Shown one piece after another: positions 51,425-60,857 of a stretch of DNA of 64,000 bases. Each line of letters opens with the position of its first letter. The stretch's first letter is position 1. Position numbers and translations under genes: made by a program. A model generated the notes under the pieces. The model searched no databases. It saw only the letters and a list, made by a program, of their open reading frames with translations, and was not told where the DNA came from. This DNA comes from Streptomonospora sp. PA3 (GTDB taxonomy: Bacteria > Actinomycetota > Actinomycetes > Streptosporangiales > Streptosporangiaceae), in NCBI RefSeq assembly GCF_009728995.1, contig NZ_VTZW01000019.1:310001-374000 (forward strand), read 5' to 3'.

Positions 51425-52318
51425 TCAGGGCACCTGGTAGGCGGCGTCGCGGGCGTCGGTGACGGCCATGTGACCGGGGGCGTGCGCGATGGCGAACTCC
51501 GGGGCCGAGGCCATGACCGCCGCCTGCGGCGTCACCCCGCACGCCCAGAACACCGGCACCTCGCCGGGGCGCACCTCGACCGGGTCGCCGAAGTCGGGAG
51601 CGCCCAGGTCGGCGATGCCCAGTGCCGCCGGATCGCCCACATGCACCGGGGCGCCGTGCACCGAGGGGTAGCGCGCGGTGATGCGCACCGCGTCGGCCAC
51701 CCGCTGGGCCGGGATGGGCCGCATCGACACCACCAGCGGCCCCGACAGCCGCCCGGCGGGCCTACACGCGCGATCGGTCCGGTACATCGCGACGTTGCCG
51801 CCGGCCTCGATGTGGCGGATGGGGATTCCGGCCTCCAGCATCGGGGTCTCGAAGGTGAAGCTGCACCCGATCAGGAACGCCACGAGGTCCTCGCGCCAGT
51901 GGTCGGCGGCGTCGGTCGTCTCGGCGACGAGCCGGCCGTGCTCGTAGACCCGGTAGGCGGGCAGGTCGGTGCGCAGGTCGCCGGCGAAGACCGGCGCCGA
52001 GACCTCCCCGGGGTCGGTGGCCTCCAGCACGGGGCAGGACTTGGGGTTGCGCTGGGCGAACAGCAGGAAGTCGAAGGCCGTATCGCGCGGCAGGGCGATG
52101 AGGTTGGCCTGGGCGTATCCCGCGCAAAAGCCGGCCGTGGGCGTGCGCAGCCCCGAGCGGAACAGCGCGCGGGCCTGCGTCGGCGTCAGCCGCGCGGGGT
52201 CCTGTGGGGCGGCGGAGCCGCCGACATCGGGTGCATCGGCCATGGCAGGGCCTCCAGGTGCTTTCGGGGGCGGGTCCGCGGCCGACGCCGGGCCGCCCGG
52301 AGGAGTCGAGGGAGTCAT
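51425..52318 (-). CDS. DUF1445 putative hydro-lyase (YcsI / D-glutamate cyclase-like)
   Basis: 297 residues. The core begins near residue 45 ([34 protein letters not shown]) and contains [61 protein letters not shown] and [12 protein letters not shown], all typical of DUF1445. The mammalian homologue is D-glutamate cyclase, which makes 5-oxo-D-proline, so a link with the 5-oxoprolinase genes upstream is reasonable. ATG 52318 overlaps the pxpC stop (ATGA). An internal start near 52243 would remove the Pro-rich N-terminus. Confidence 0.85.
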   Translation of the reverse strand: MTPSTPPGGPASAADPPPKAPGGPAMADAPDVGGSAAPQDPARLTPTQARALFRSGLRTPTAGFCAGYAQANLIALPRDTAFDFLLFAQRNPKSCPVLEATDPGEVSAPVFAGDLRTDLPAYRVYEHGRLVAETTDAADHWREDLVAFLIGCSFTFETPMLEAGIPIRHIEAGGNVAMYRTDRACRPAGRLSGPLVVSMRPIPAQRVADAVRITARYPSVHGAPVHVGDPAALGIADLGAPDFGDPVEVRPGEVPVFWACGVTPQAAVMASAPEFAIAHAPGHMAVTDARDAAYQVP

Positions 52319-53169
52319 AGGCGAAACCGCAGCCGCGTGCCCGGCCGGGCCTGGGCGGCTCGGGAGACGTCGGCGGAGACGACGACCGCGATCACCGGAT
52401 ACCCGCCCGTCACGGGATGGTCGGCCAGGAACAGCACCGGCCGCCCCTCGGGCGGGACCTGCAGCGACCCGGGGACCATCCCCTCGCTGGGCAGTTCTCC
52501 GCCCCGGCGCCGGGACAGCGCCGGGCCCCGCAGCCGCGCCCCGACCCTGTCGCTGCGGGAGGTGACCTCATAGGCCGAACCCAGCAGGACGCCCAGCGCG
52601 GACTCGGTGAACCAGTCGTCGCGCGGCCCCGGCACGATCCGCAGGTCCAGCTCCTCTGCCGGAAACGGGCGCGCGGGCACCCAGTCGACCGCGGGCAGCG
52701 CGCGCGGCGGCGGGCCGATCGGCAGCACGGTCCCCGGTTCCGGGCGCGGCGGTCCGAGGCCGGCCAGGGTGTCGGTACTGCGCGAGCCCAGGACCGGCGC
52801 GACGTCCAGGCCGCCGCGCACCGCGACGTAGCTGCGCAGCCCGGCGAACGGTGTGCCCAGGCGCAGTTCCGCGCCGTCGGGCAGGTGCAGGACGGTGTCG
52901 GTTGCGGCTCCCCGGCCGTCGACGGTGACGGGGCAGGGCGCTCCGGTGACGGTCGCCGTCACCGGGCCGCGCGCCCGCAGCACGAGCCCGCCCATCGTCA
53001 CCTCCAGCGCGGACGCGCCTTCGGGATTGGCCAGCAGCCGGTTGGCCAGCGCGTATGAGGCCCTGTCGGCGGCCCCGGAGGGGCCCACCCCCAACGCCGC
53101 GTGCCCGCGCCGGCCGCCGTCCTGCACGGTGGTCAGCGCCCCGGTGCGCACCACTTCAACTGCCGGCAT
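52315..53169 (-). CDS. pxpC: 5-oxoprolinase subunit C (KipA family)
   Basis: 284 residues. Biotin-dependent carboxyltransferase-like (allophanate hydrolase subunit 2) fold: [77 protein letters not shown] and [17 protein letters not shown]-like C-terminus ([19 protein letters not shown]). With PxpA and PxpB it hydrolyses 5-oxoproline to glutamate using ATP. It overlaps pxpB by 14 nt, and its stop overlaps the DUF1445 start, so translation is coupled throughout. Confidence 0.92.
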   Translation of the reverse strand: MPAVEVVRTGALTTVQDGGRRGHAALGVGPSGAADRASYALANRLLANPEGASALEVTMGGLVLRARGPVTATVTGAPCPVTVDGRGAATDTVLHLPDGAELRLGTPFAGLRSYVAVRGGLDVAPVLGSRSTDTLAGLGPPRPEPGTVLPIGPPPRALPAVDWVPARPFPAEELDLRIVPGPRDDWFTESALGVLLGSAYEVTSRSDRVGARLRGPALSRRRGGELPSEGMVPGSLQVPPEGRPVLFLADHPVTGGYPVIAVVVSADVSRAAQARPGTRLRFRL

Positions 53170-53860
53170 CGGCGCGGGGGCCTCCTTCGCTCCGTGCGTT
53201 TCGCCCGCCGTCCTCGGCTGCGGACGGGCCGCTGCGCCGCCGCGGCGCCGGCGGTTCCTCCCGGAAGCGCACCTTGACGCCCGGGCGCAGCAGCGCGGGC
53301 GGGTCGCGGTCCAGATCCCAGGTCACCAGCTCGGTGCTGCCCAGGAGCCGCCAGCCGCCCGGTGAGGCGCGCGGGTAGATCCCGGTGAACTCCCCCGCCA
53401 GCGCGACCGCGCCGGGCGGGACGCGGGGGCGCGCCTCGCTGCGGCGGGGCACGTGCAGCCGGGCGTCGTCGCTCACCAGGTAGCCGAACCCGGGGGCGAA
53501 GCCGCAGAACGCGACGGTCCACGCGGCCGCGGTGTGGGCGTCGACGACCTCCCGCTCGCTGAGCCCGGTCAGCGCCGCGATGTCGGCGAGGTCCTCCCCG
53601 TCGTACTGGACGGGCACCTCCAACTCGCCCGCGGCGGCCCGCGTGCCGCGCCGCGGCCGCAGCCGGCCCACCGCCGCGGCCACCGCGCCGGCGTCCCCGC
53701 CGTCGGGGTCCAGGCGCAGCAGCACGGTGCGGGCCGCGGGCACGATGTCGGTGACGCCCGCGGGCGGCTGCTCGGCCAGGGCGGCCTGCAGCGCCAGCGC
53801 CTCGTCGAGGTCGGCGACCTCCACCAGTACGCCGGAGTCGGCGCATCTCAGCACGCGCAC
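53156..53860 (-). CDS. pxpB: 5-oxoprolinase subunit B (KipI family)
   Basis: 234 residues. Allophanate hydrolase subunit 1-type fold: GVTDIVPAARTVLLRLDP, VPVQYDGEDLADIAALTGLSEREVVDAHTAAAWTVAFCGFAPGFGYLV, LHVPRRSEARPRVPPGAVALAGEFTGIYPRASPGGWRLLGST. It works with PxpA and PxpC to open 5-oxoproline. The last ~35 residues are Arg/Gly-rich and run into the start of pxpC. ATG 53860 lies 28 nt after the pxpA stop. Confidence 0.92.
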   Translation of the reverse strand: MRVLRCADSGVLVEVADLDEALALQAALAEQPPAGVTDIVPAARTVLLRLDPDGGDAGAVAAAVGRLRPRRGTRAAAGELEVPVQYDGEDLADIAALTGLSEREVVDAHTAAAWTVAFCGFAPGFGYLVSDDARLHVPRRSEARPRVPPGAVALAGEFTGIYPRASPGGWRLLGSTELVTWDLDRDPPALLRPGVKVRFREEPPAPRRRSGPSAAEDGGRNARSEGGPRADAGS

Positions 53861-53888
53861 GCCGCGCCCCCTCCCGCCACAGCCGGCT

Positions 53889-54659
53889 TCACTGCCCGGG
53901 TTGGGTGAACGGGGACAGTTCGACGCCCGCCTCGCTCAGCCGCCCGGCGACGGTGCGGGCGATCTCCACCGCGCCGGGGCTGTCGCCGTGCACGCACAGC
54001 GACTCGGCCTGGATGCGCACGGGCGTGCCGTCGATCGCGGCGACGGGCTCGCCGCGCACCATGTCCAGGCACCGGCGGGCGATCTCGTCGGCGTCGTCGA
54101 GCACCGCGCCCGGCTGCCGCCGCGGGACCAGGGTGCCCTCGGGGGTGTAGGCGCGGTCGGCGAAGGCCTCGCGGACCGTGCGCAGCCCGGCCTGTTCGGC
54201 GCGGCGCAGCCACACCGAGCCGGGCAGCCCCAGAACAGGCAGCGAGGGGTCGTAGACCGCCACCGCCTCGGCGACGGCCGCGGCCTGGTCCTCGTGGTGC
54301 ACGATGGCGTTGTAGAGGGCGCCGTGCGGCTTGACGTAGCGGACCCGCTCCCCCGCCGCGTGCGCCATGGCCTCCAGCGCGCCGATCTGGTAAAGCACGT
54401 CGTCGGTCAGCTCGGCGGGCGGCATGTCGATGAACCGGCGGCCGAATCCGGCCAGGTCGCGGTAGCCGACCTGGGCGCCGATGGCCACGCCCCGCTCCGC
54501 CGCGCCCGCACACGTCCTGCGCAGCACCGTGGGGTCACCCGCGTGGAACCCGCAGGCCACGTTGGCGCTGGTGACGATGGACAGCAGCGCCGCGTCGTCG
54601 CCGAGGCGCCAGTTGCCGAAGCTCTCGCCCAGATCCGAGTTGAGATCGATGCGCACCAC
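53889..54659 (-). CDS. pxpA: 5-oxoprolinase subunit A (LamB/YcsF family)
   Basis: 256 residues, normal size. LamB/YcsF motifs: [40 protein letters not shown] at the N-terminus, [63 protein letters not shown] and [13 protein letters not shown]. Metal-dependent subunit of 5-oxoprolinase. GTG 54659 is used (GAGAGGA upstream); GTG 54656 is possible. It follows the NRAMP transporter gene by 112 nt. Confidence 0.93.
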   Translation of the reverse strand: MVRIDLNSDLGESFGNWRLGDDAALLSIVTSANVACGFHAGDPTVLRRTCAGAAERGVAIGAQVGYRDLAGFGRRFIDMPPAELTDDVLYQIGALEAMAHAAGERVRYVKPHGALYNAIVHHEDQAAAVAEAVAVYDPSLPVLGLPGSVWLRRAEQAGLRTVREAFADRAYTPEGTLVPRRQPGAVLDDADEIARRCLDMVRGEPVAAIDGTPVRIQAESLCVHGDSPGAVEIARTVAGRLSEAGVELSPFTQPGQ

Positions 54660-54771
54660 TGATCCCGTTCCTCTCGTGCCGTGCGGCAGGCTCCCTCCTG
54701 CCGCAGAGATACCCCGCACGTCCCCGCTGCCCGCCGGCGCGGCTCAGCAGACCGGGCCGGCGGGCCGGGCG

Positions 54772-56019
54772 CTACTGCCACAGGTCGGCGATACCGCTGA
54801 GTGAGTTGACCGCGATGTAGGCCGTGACCAGCCAGGCGAGGACGCCGATGGCCAGCAGCCAGCGGGGATACCGGTAGCCGTGCAGCAGGTCGCGCGAGCG
54901 CCGCGCGGCGACCCAGAGCATGATGCCCAGTCCCACCGGCAGGATCAGGCCGTTGAGGGCGCCGGCGAGGATGAGCAGGGTCTCCGGAGCCTGGCCCAGG
55001 GTCAGGAACAGAACGGTGCACAGCGCGATGAACCCGGCGACGACCCAGTCGCGGTTGCGGGTCAGTCTCGGGGAGAACGTGGAGACGAAGGAGATGGAGG
55101 TGTATGAGGCACCGATGACCGAGCTGATGGCCGCGGCCCACATGATCAGCCCGAACAGGCGGCGCCCCGTCTCGCCCGCGGCGGCCGCGAACGCGGCGGC
55201 CGGCGCGTTGGGCGCGTCGAGGATGGCCGCCCCGCCGGTGACCACGCCCAGCACCGCCAGGAACAGCAGCACCCGCATGACGCCGGTGACGATGATGCCC
55301 ACGACCGAGGTCCGGGTGACGGCGGCGACGTTGCGGATACCGCCTTGGCCGTTGTCGATGAGGCGGTGAGCGCCGGCGTAGGTGATGTAGCCGCCGACTG
55401 TGCCGCCGATGATCGTGACAGTGGCGAGGAACAGGTCGCCGGTGAGCTCGCCGGGCAGGACGGCCCGACGCAGCGCGTCGCCCACGGGCGGGTCGGAGAC
55501 GAAGGTGACGTAGAGGGTCAGCCCGATCATCAGCACGCCCAGGGCCACGAGGATGCGGTCGAGGGCGACGCCCGCGCCGCGCAGCAGGAACAGCGCCACC
55601 GCGACCGCGGCCGAGAGCGCGCCGCCGATCCGCATGTCGATGCCGGCCAGGGCGTCCAGCCCCAGCGCCGTGCCGGCGATGTTGCCGACGTTGAAGACGA
55701 TGCCGCCGAAGACCACCAGAGCGGCCAGCACGTAACCGGCGCCGGGCAGCACCTTGTTGGCCAGATCCTGGGCGCGGGCCTCGGCCACGCCGATGACGCG
55801 CCAGATGTTGAGCTGGACGGCGATGTCGACGAGGACCGAGACCAGGATCGCGAACGCGAACGTCGCGCCCAGCCGGGCGGTGAAGTCGGTGGTCTGGGTG
55901 ATGAAGCCGGGCCCGATGGCGCTGGTGGCCATCAGGAACATCGCGCCGAGCAGGCCGGTGCTCGTTACCACGCGGCGGGTGCGCCCGGGTTCGGGGGCGG
56001 CCTCGGGGGTCTCGCTCAT
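54772..56019 (-). CDS. NRAMP-family transporter (YcsG-like)
   Basis: 415 residues with about eleven hydrophobic helices. NRAMP-type landmarks: ATSAIGPGFITQTTDFTARLG in helix 1, FGGIVFNVGNIAGTALGLDAL, and GGTVGGYITYAGAHRLIDNG. The canonical metal-binding DPGN of helix 1 is replaced by a GPGF-type sequence, so it may carry something other than Mn/Fe. In Bacillus the equivalent ycsG gene sits in the same operon as the 5-oxoprolinase genes, suggesting transport of a related compound. ATG 56019 has AGGAGG upstream. First gene of the operon. Confidence 0.85.
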   Translation of the reverse strand: MSETPEAAPEPGRTRRVVTSTGLLGAMFLMATSAIGPGFITQTTDFTARLGATFAFAILVSVLVDIAVQLNIWRVIGVAEARAQDLANKVLPGAGYVLAALVVFGGIVFNVGNIAGTALGLDALAGIDMRIGGALSAAVAVALFLLRGAGVALDRILVALGVLMIGLTLYVTFVSDPPVGDALRRAVLPGELTGDLFLATVTIIGGTVGGYITYAGAHRLIDNGQGGIRNVAAVTRTSVVGIIVTGVMRVLLFLAVLGVVTGGAAILDAPNAPAAAFAAAAGETGRRLFGLIMWAAAISSVIGASYTSISFVSTFSPRLTRNRDWVVAGFIALCTVLFLTLGQAPETLLILAGALNGLILPVGLGIMLWVAARRSRDLLHGYRYPRWLLAIGVLAWLVTAYIAVNSLSGIADLWQ

Positions 56020-56090
56020 GCGGAGCCTCCTGGGGGTGGACGTCCGATGCTGTGAGGCGGCCACCGCGGCGTGCGACGCGCATCACATAG

Positions 56091-56149
56091 ATTGTTGAAC
56101 AATACTCCAATACTTCGATTTCGACCAGATTGCTCAAGGATTGCTGAAC
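56091..56149. promoter_or_regulatory. Putative GntR operator between pxp operon and its regulator
   Basis: ATTGTTGAACAAT (56091-56103) is a near-perfect palindrome, followed by half-site-like ATTGCTCAA (56129) and ATTGCTGAAC (56140). They lie in an AT-rich island between the divergent operon and the GntR gene and suit control of both promoters. Confidence 0.55.
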
Positions 56150-56280
56150 CGTGACGCCGCCCGCGCCCCCGACCCCCGCGCCCCGGCGGGCGTGCGGAGG
56201 CGGGACGCGACGCGCCGCGTCTGCGTGCGGGCATCGGGGACAATGGACACAGAAACCGACGCAGAAGGAGAGGGACGCGC

Positions 56281-56982
56281 GTGACCGCCACCGGCGACCG
56301 GATCGACGACCTTCCCGACGCCGGGGACGAACTGGAGCGCTCCAGCACCGCCGAGCGGGTCGCCGACCTGCTGCGCACCCACATCATCGACGGCGCGCTG
56401 GCGCCCGGAGCGCGGCTGTCGGAGGAGCGCCTGGGCCGCAAGTTCCGGGTCTCGCGCAACACCCTGCGCGAGGCGTTCCGGCTGCTGGGCCACGAGCGGC
56501 TGCTGGTCCACGAGTTCAACCGCGGAGTGTTCGTGGCCAAGCCCGGCGCCGAGGACGTCGTCGACCTGTTCCGGATGCGCCGGGCGCTGGAGCTGGCGGC
56601 GGTGCGCGTCGGCGCGCAGGCGCCCGCCGACGCGATCGGGGCGATCGGGGCGGCGGTCGAGCAGGGCGAGGCGGCGCGCGCCCGCGGCGACTGGGAAGGC
56701 ATCGGCACCGCGAACATGGCCTACCACCGGGCGATCGGCGGCCTGCTGGGCAGCCCGCGGGCGGACGAGGCGATGCGCCAACTGCTGGCCGAGCTGCGCC
56801 TGGCCTTCCACGTTATGGCGGCTCCGCGCGACTTCTACGCGCCCTACCTGGACCGCAACCGCCGGATCTACGACCTGCTGGCCATCGGCGCCTTCGAAGC
56901 CGCCGCCGCGGAGCTGGCCGGCTACTTCGACGCCGCCGAGGACCAGTTGGTGCGCGCCTTCACGACCGGCGCACAGGCCTGA
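56281..56982 (+). CDS. GntR-family (FCD) transcriptional regulator
   Basis: 233 residues. N-terminal winged helix: STAERVADLLRTHIIDGALAPGARLSEERLGRKFRVSRNTLREAFRLLGHERLLVHEFNRGVFV. The C-terminal FCD domain (DLFRMRRALELAAVR ... NMAYHRAIGGLLGS ... YDLLAIG) is an effector-binding helical bundle, with metal-ligand His residues in part of the family. Divergent from the NRAMP-pxp operon, it is likely its regulator and responds to 5-oxoproline or a related acid. GTG 56281 has AAGGAGAGGG upstream. Confidence 0.9.
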   Translation: MTATGDRIDDLPDAGDELERSSTAERVADLLRTHIIDGALAPGARLSEERLGRKFRVSRNTLREAFRLLGHERLLVHEFNRGVFVAKPGAEDVVDLFRMRRALELAAVRVGAQAPADAIGAIGAAVEQGEAARARGDWEGIGTANMAYHRAIGGLLGSPRADEAMRQLLAELRLAFHVMAAPRDFYAPYLDRNRRIYDLLAIGAFEAAAAELAGYFDAAEDQLVRAFTTGAQA

Positions 56983-57051
56983 ACCCGCGACAGGCGCCGC
57001 ACGCCGCCGCCCCGCTCGAAAGAACGGGTCGGCCGCGCACGGCGCCTGTGC

Positions 57052-57084
57052 CCGGTCGGCCCCTGCGGGGCAGGGGCCGACCGG
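57052..57084. terminator. Strong hairpin between convergent genes
   Basis: Perfect 14-bp stem (CCGGTCGGCCCCTG 57052-57065, complement 57071-57084) with a 5-nt loop, abutting the stop codon of the leftward membrane-protein gene and 70 nt after the GntR gene. Confidence 0.7.
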
Positions 57085-57978
57085 TCAGTTCTTGGCCTTG
57101 GGGCGGCTGCCGCCCGGCCGCTGACCGGCGTTCTTGCGCCGAGCGGCCCGCGACTGGCGCGGTACCCGCCGCGCCGTGGTGGAGGCGCCGCCCGAACTCC
57201 CGCCGGGGAACCCGGGGATGATCCGGCTCGGCTCGGCCGGGGGCTCCTCGCTGGTGACCGCCAGGCGGTCGGGCAGGCCGCTGTCGGTGGCCGGGTCCTC
57301 GGGTCCGGCACCGGCCGAGGAGGCGGCGTCCTCCTCGGCGCCGCCCGCGGCGGCTGTGGCCGGCGCCGCGCCGGAGGGGCTCCCGCGGCCTTCACGCGCG
57401 GCCTGCCGGGCGCGGTAGCGGGCGAGCAGCGCCGTCGCGAACGGCCATTCCACCGGAGCCGGCTGGGCCAGCGCGGCCCACAGGTAGGCGCGTGTACCCC
57501 AGCCCTCCATCGCCCGGCGCGCGCGGGTGATGGTGAAGAAGGTGGGCGCGGCCAGGACCAGCTGCGGCCAGGCGAGCGCCAGCGCGGCCAGAAGGGGGAA
57601 CAGGCCGCCGCCCGCGATGGAGGCCCCGGCGCCCACCGCGACCGGGGTCAGCGCGAGCGCGATGCGCAGCGCGGTGATCTGCCGGAAGCGGTGCAGCGAC
57701 CGGCGCACCGACGCCTCGGCGGAGAGCCCTTCGGGCAGCGGAGTGGGCTGGACCATGAGGGCCAGCAGGAGCGAGGCCACGGCCACGGAGCCGGCGAGCA
57801 GGATGGTCCAGCCGGGGGCGGACAGATCGCCGCCTACGACGAGCGCGACGATTCCGACGACGGGCAGGGGCGCCGGGACGAAGAACAGGACCTGGCGCAG
57901 AAGTTGGCCGGACTCGGTCGGACGTCTCAGCGCCGCCGACATTCTGCTCAACTGCTTCTGGACGCGACCGACGATCAC
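57085..57978 (-). CDS. Membrane protein with disordered basic tail
   Basis: 297 residues. Four hydrophobic helices lie between residues ~30 and 150 (VLFFVPAPLPVVGIVALVVGG, TILLAGSVAVASLLLALMV, IALALTPVAVGAGASIAGG, LAALALAWPQLVLAAPTFF). A conserved-looking cytoplasmic segment with WGTRAYLWAALAQPAPVEWPFATALLARY follows, then a ~100-residue Ala/Pro/Ser-rich tail ending in a basic RAARRKNAGQRPGGSRPKAKN. I do not recognise the family. GTG 57978 is used: GGGGGGTG lies ~9 nt upstream. Confidence 0.65.
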   Translation of the reverse strand: MIVGRVQKQLSRMSAALRRPTESGQLLRQVLFFVPAPLPVVGIVALVVGGDLSAPGWTILLAGSVAVASLLLALMVQPTPLPEGLSAEASVRRSLHRFRQITALRIALALTPVAVGAGASIAGGGLFPLLAALALAWPQLVLAAPTFFTITRARRAMEGWGTRAYLWAALAQPAPVEWPFATALLARYRARQAAREGRGSPSGAAPATAAAGGAEEDAASSAGAGPEDPATDSGLPDRLAVTSEEPPAEPSRIIPGFPGGSSGGASTTARRVPRQSRAARRKNAGQRPGGSRPKAKN

Positions 57979-58442
57979 TGCTGTGGCACCCCCCAAACTC
58001 GTGCTGCTGCGGCTGTGTGCGAGCGGGAGTCCCCCGTGGCCCCGGCCCTGCGGGCCCGCGCCGACCACCCGCCGTCTACACTATCCGCATTTCGGCGGTC
58101 AAATGCCCGCTCATTACGGACTTCCCGTCGATGGAGACGCGGAACGAGGGCGCTCGGTTCACGCCCGTGGGGCGGAGTTCGGTCGGTCCTGGGAAAGCGA
58201 CAACGGGGTCGGGGAGAACATCCCGGTATATCGGCGATCATGGTTGTTGTGCCCTGGATAAGGGGGATCAACCGTCCGTCGGCTGAAAGATCCTCATTCG
58301 CCTCCCGAACGCTCACCCCGCCGGCGGCCGCCCTACAGCGGCCCGACGGGTCGTGCCTCGGGGGACTCCGCCGGACCCTCCGCCGGACGAGACCGCATGG
58401 GAAAGGGGCGTCCGCAACCCTGCGCGGTCCGGCGCCGCGCCC
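57979..58442. other. Intergenic region, no gene seen
   Basis: 464 nt between the start of the membrane-protein gene and the stop of the FasR-type gene, both on the minus strand. It should contain a terminator for the latter and the promoter of the former. The middle (58060-58280) is less GC-rich; no hexamers or repeats are convincing. Confidence 0.4.
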
Positions 58443-59675
58443 TCACTCCCCGCGCGCCGACAGCCGCCCCAGCGTGATGGCGGTCCGCAGCACGAACGAG
58501 CCGCGCCCGTCGCCCGGCGCGTGTCCCGTCAGATCGGCGATCCTGCTCAGCCGGTAGCGGACGGTGTTGGGGTGCACGAACAGCATCCGCGCCGTCGCCT
58601 CCAGCGACGAGGCGTGCTCCAGGTACACCGAGAGGGTGTCCAGCAGCGGCGATCCGGCCTTGCGCAGCGGCAGGTAGACCTCCTCCACCAACTGGGCGCG
58701 CGCGGCGGCGTCGCCGTCCAGGGCGCGCTCGGGCAGCAGGTCCTCGGCGCGCACCGGCCGCGGCGCGTCCGGCCAGGCCACGGCGGCGCGCAGGCCGTTG
58801 ACGGCCGCGCGCACCGAGTGGTTGGCCACCCGCAGGTCGCTGACCGCGGGGCCGACCACGACGGGGCCGGGACCGAAGAGCCCCGCCAGCGGCTCCGCCG
58901 CCGCGATCACCGCGGGGTCGCCGCTGAGCTTCTCGCTGATGCCGACGACCGCGATGATGCGCTCGCCCTGCACGCCGGCCAGCACGTCGTGGCCGGCCCG
59001 GCGCGCCGCCGAGCGCAGGTCCTCCAGCGTGCTCTCGGAGTCCTGCTCGCCCAGGCCGCCCGCCAGCGCCATCACCGGCGTACGCGACCAGCCCAGCGCA
59101 GAGCCCCACGTCTGCAGGCCCTCCTCGCGGTCGCCGTGCAGCAGCGCGTCGACCACCAGGGCCTCCAGGCGGGCGTCCCAGGCCCCGCGCGCCTCGGCCG
59201 CGCGGGCGTAGACCTTGGCGGAGCTGAAGGCGACCTCGCGCGTGTAGTGCAGCACCGCCTCGCGCAGCTGCTGCTCGCCCCCCGGCGCCGCCAGTTCGTC
59301 GACCTGGCTCTCCACCACGTCGATGACGACGCGGATCATGTCGACCGTCTGCTGCAGCGTGACCGAGCGGGTCAGCTCGCGGGGCGCCGTGCCGAACACC
59401 TCGACGGTGATGGCCGGCCTGCCCCGCGCCGGATTCTTGAACCACTCGACGAAGGCGGCCACACCCGACTGGGCGACCAGCCCCACCCACGAGCGGTCCT
59501 CCGCCGACATCCGCCGGAACCACGACAGGCGGCTCTCCATGCGCGCGACCGCGGCGGTGCCCAGATGCCCCATCGCGCGCTCCAGCCGCTGGACGGTGGC
59601 GGCGCGGACGGCGTCGTCGTCGACCGGTGCCTGCGCATCCGCGCCGCCGGTGCTGTCGGTGGAATCCGTGCTCAC
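58443..59675 (-). CDS. fasR: FasR-type PucR/CdaR-family transcriptional regulator
   Basis: 410 residues. The C-terminal PucR-type helix-turn-helix is clear: LLDTLSVYLEHASSLEATARMLFVHPNTVRYRLSRIADLTGHAPGD. The central part (~160-300, VMALAGGLGEQDSESTLEDLRSAARRAGHDVLAGVQGERIIAVVG) is a GGDEF-like regulatory domain of the CdaR group, and the N-terminal ~150 residues are the FasR-type helical region. In Streptomyces FasR activates the adjacent fabD-fabH-acpP-fabF operon, and this gene is next to the same operon, here transcribed divergently. GTG 59675 is used; the ribosome site is weak. Confidence 0.88.
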   Translation of the reverse strand: MSTDSTDSTGGADAQAPVDDDAVRAATVQRLERAMGHLGTAAVARMESRLSWFRRMSAEDRSWVGLVAQSGVAAFVEWFKNPARGRPAITVEVFGTAPRELTRSVTLQQTVDMIRVVIDVVESQVDELAAPGGEQQLREAVLHYTREVAFSSAKVYARAAEARGAWDARLEALVVDALLHGDREEGLQTWGSALGWSRTPVMALAGGLGEQDSESTLEDLRSAARRAGHDVLAGVQGERIIAVVGISEKLSGDPAVIAAAEPLAGLFGPGPVVVGPAVSDLRVANHSVRAAVNGLRAAVAWPDAPRPVRAEDLLPERALDGDAAARAQLVEEVYLPLRKAGSPLLDTLSVYLEHASSLEATARMLFVHPNTVRYRLSRIADLTGHAPGDGRGSFVLRTAITLGRLSARGE

Positions 59676-59897
59676 GCTTCTAGACTGGCATCGATCGGGG
59701 CGGGGGCACGACACCGCGTCGCGCCGGCCCGGGGCGCAACCCCCTTGCCAACGCCGATCGCGCGCTGCAGTGTGACCAGTACCGCTTTTTCCGCGGCCCT
59801 CATCGCGCAGGTTGTAGAACGGCCACAAACCCGGGCCCTGGTTTTTCGTCTCCCTCCGCACCCGTTCGGAGGGGTTCCACAGGGCAGGGTTGATGTC
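59676..59897 (+). promoter_or_regulatory. fasR-fabD intergenic control region
   Basis: 222 nt between the divergent fasR and fabD genes, with a less GC-rich centre. It must contain both promoters and is the expected binding region for FasR. I cannot point to a verified operator. Confidence 0.45.
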
Positions 59898-60857
59898 GTG
59901 CTTGTCATCGTTGCTCCCGGCCAGGGCGCCCAGGTTCCCGGATTCCTCGCCCCCTGGCTCGAACTCCCCGGAATGGCCGATCGCTTCGAGCGGTGGTCGC
60001 AGGTCGCCGGCCTGGATCTGAAGCGGTACGGCACCACCGCCGACGCCGACGAGATCCGCGACACCGCGGTGGCCCAGCCGCTGCTGGTCAGCGCGGGCCT
60101 GGCGGCCGCCGTCGCGCTCTTCGGCGACCTGGACTCCGCCCCCGCCGCGGTCGACGCCGCGGCCGGCCACAGCGTCGGCGAGTTCACCGCGGCGGGCCTG
60201 GCCGGCGTGCTCGGCCCCGAGGACGCGCTGGCACTGGTGGCCGAGCGCGGCCGGGGCATGGCCGAGGCCGCCGCACAGGCCGCGACCGGCATGACCGCCG
60301 TGCTCGGCGGCGACCGGGCCGAGGTGCTCGCGGCCCTGGAGGCCCACGGCCTCACCCCCGCCAACGACAACGGCTCGGGCCAGATCGTGGCCGCCGGCAC
60401 CACCGAGCAGCTCGCCGCGCTTGCGGCCGACCCTCCGGCTCGCGCCCGCCTGCGCTCGCTGTCGGTGGCCGGCGCCTTCCACACCCACCACATGGCTCCG
60501 GCCGTGGAGCGGGTGGCGCGCCTGGCCAAGGGCATCGAGCCGGCCGACCCCCGCACCCGGCTGCTGTCCAACCGCGACGGCGCCGTGGTCGGCAGCGGCG
60601 CCGAGTACCTCCAGCGCCTCGTCGAGCAGATCAGCTCGCCGGTGCGCTGGGATTCCTGCACCGAGACGCTGGCCGGCCTGGGCGCCACCGCCGTCATCGA
60701 ACTGCCCCCGGCGGGCACTCTGACCGGCCTGGCCAAACGCGGCCTGCCCGAAACCGAGCGGCTGGCCGTCAAGACCCCCGACGACCTCGACCGCGCGCGC
60801 GAACTCGTCCGCGAGCACTCCCAAAGCACCGCCCCCCGACAGGAAGGCACTCACTGA
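59898..60857 (+). CDS. fabD: Malonyl-CoA:ACP transacylase
   Basis: 319 residues. Loads malonyl groups onto ACP for type II fatty acid synthesis. Motifs: VIVAPGQGAQVPGFLAPWL at the N-terminus, AAGHSVGEFTAAGLAGVL with nucleophilic Ser in GHSVG, VSAGLA, SVAGAFHTHHMAPAVE with catalytic His, and SNRDGAVV. GTG 59898 is used because the family core begins at residue 5. Its TGA overlaps the fabH ATG by one base (TGATG), so translation is coupled. First gene of the fabD-fabH-acpP-fabF operon. Confidence 0.95.
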   Translation: MLVIVAPGQGAQVPGFLAPWLELPGMADRFERWSQVAGLDLKRYGTTADADEIRDTAVAQPLLVSAGLAAAVALFGDLDSAPAAVDAAAGHSVGEFTAAGLAGVLGPEDALALVAERGRGMAEAAAQAATGMTAVLGGDRAEVLAALEAHGLTPANDNGSGQIVAAGTTEQLAALAADPPARARLRSLSVAGAFHTHHMAPAVERVARLAKGIEPADPRTRLLSNRDGAVVGSGAEYLQRLVEQISSPVRWDSCTETLAGLGATAVIELPPAGTLTGLAKRGLPETERLAVKTPDDLDRARELVREHSQSTAPRQEGTH

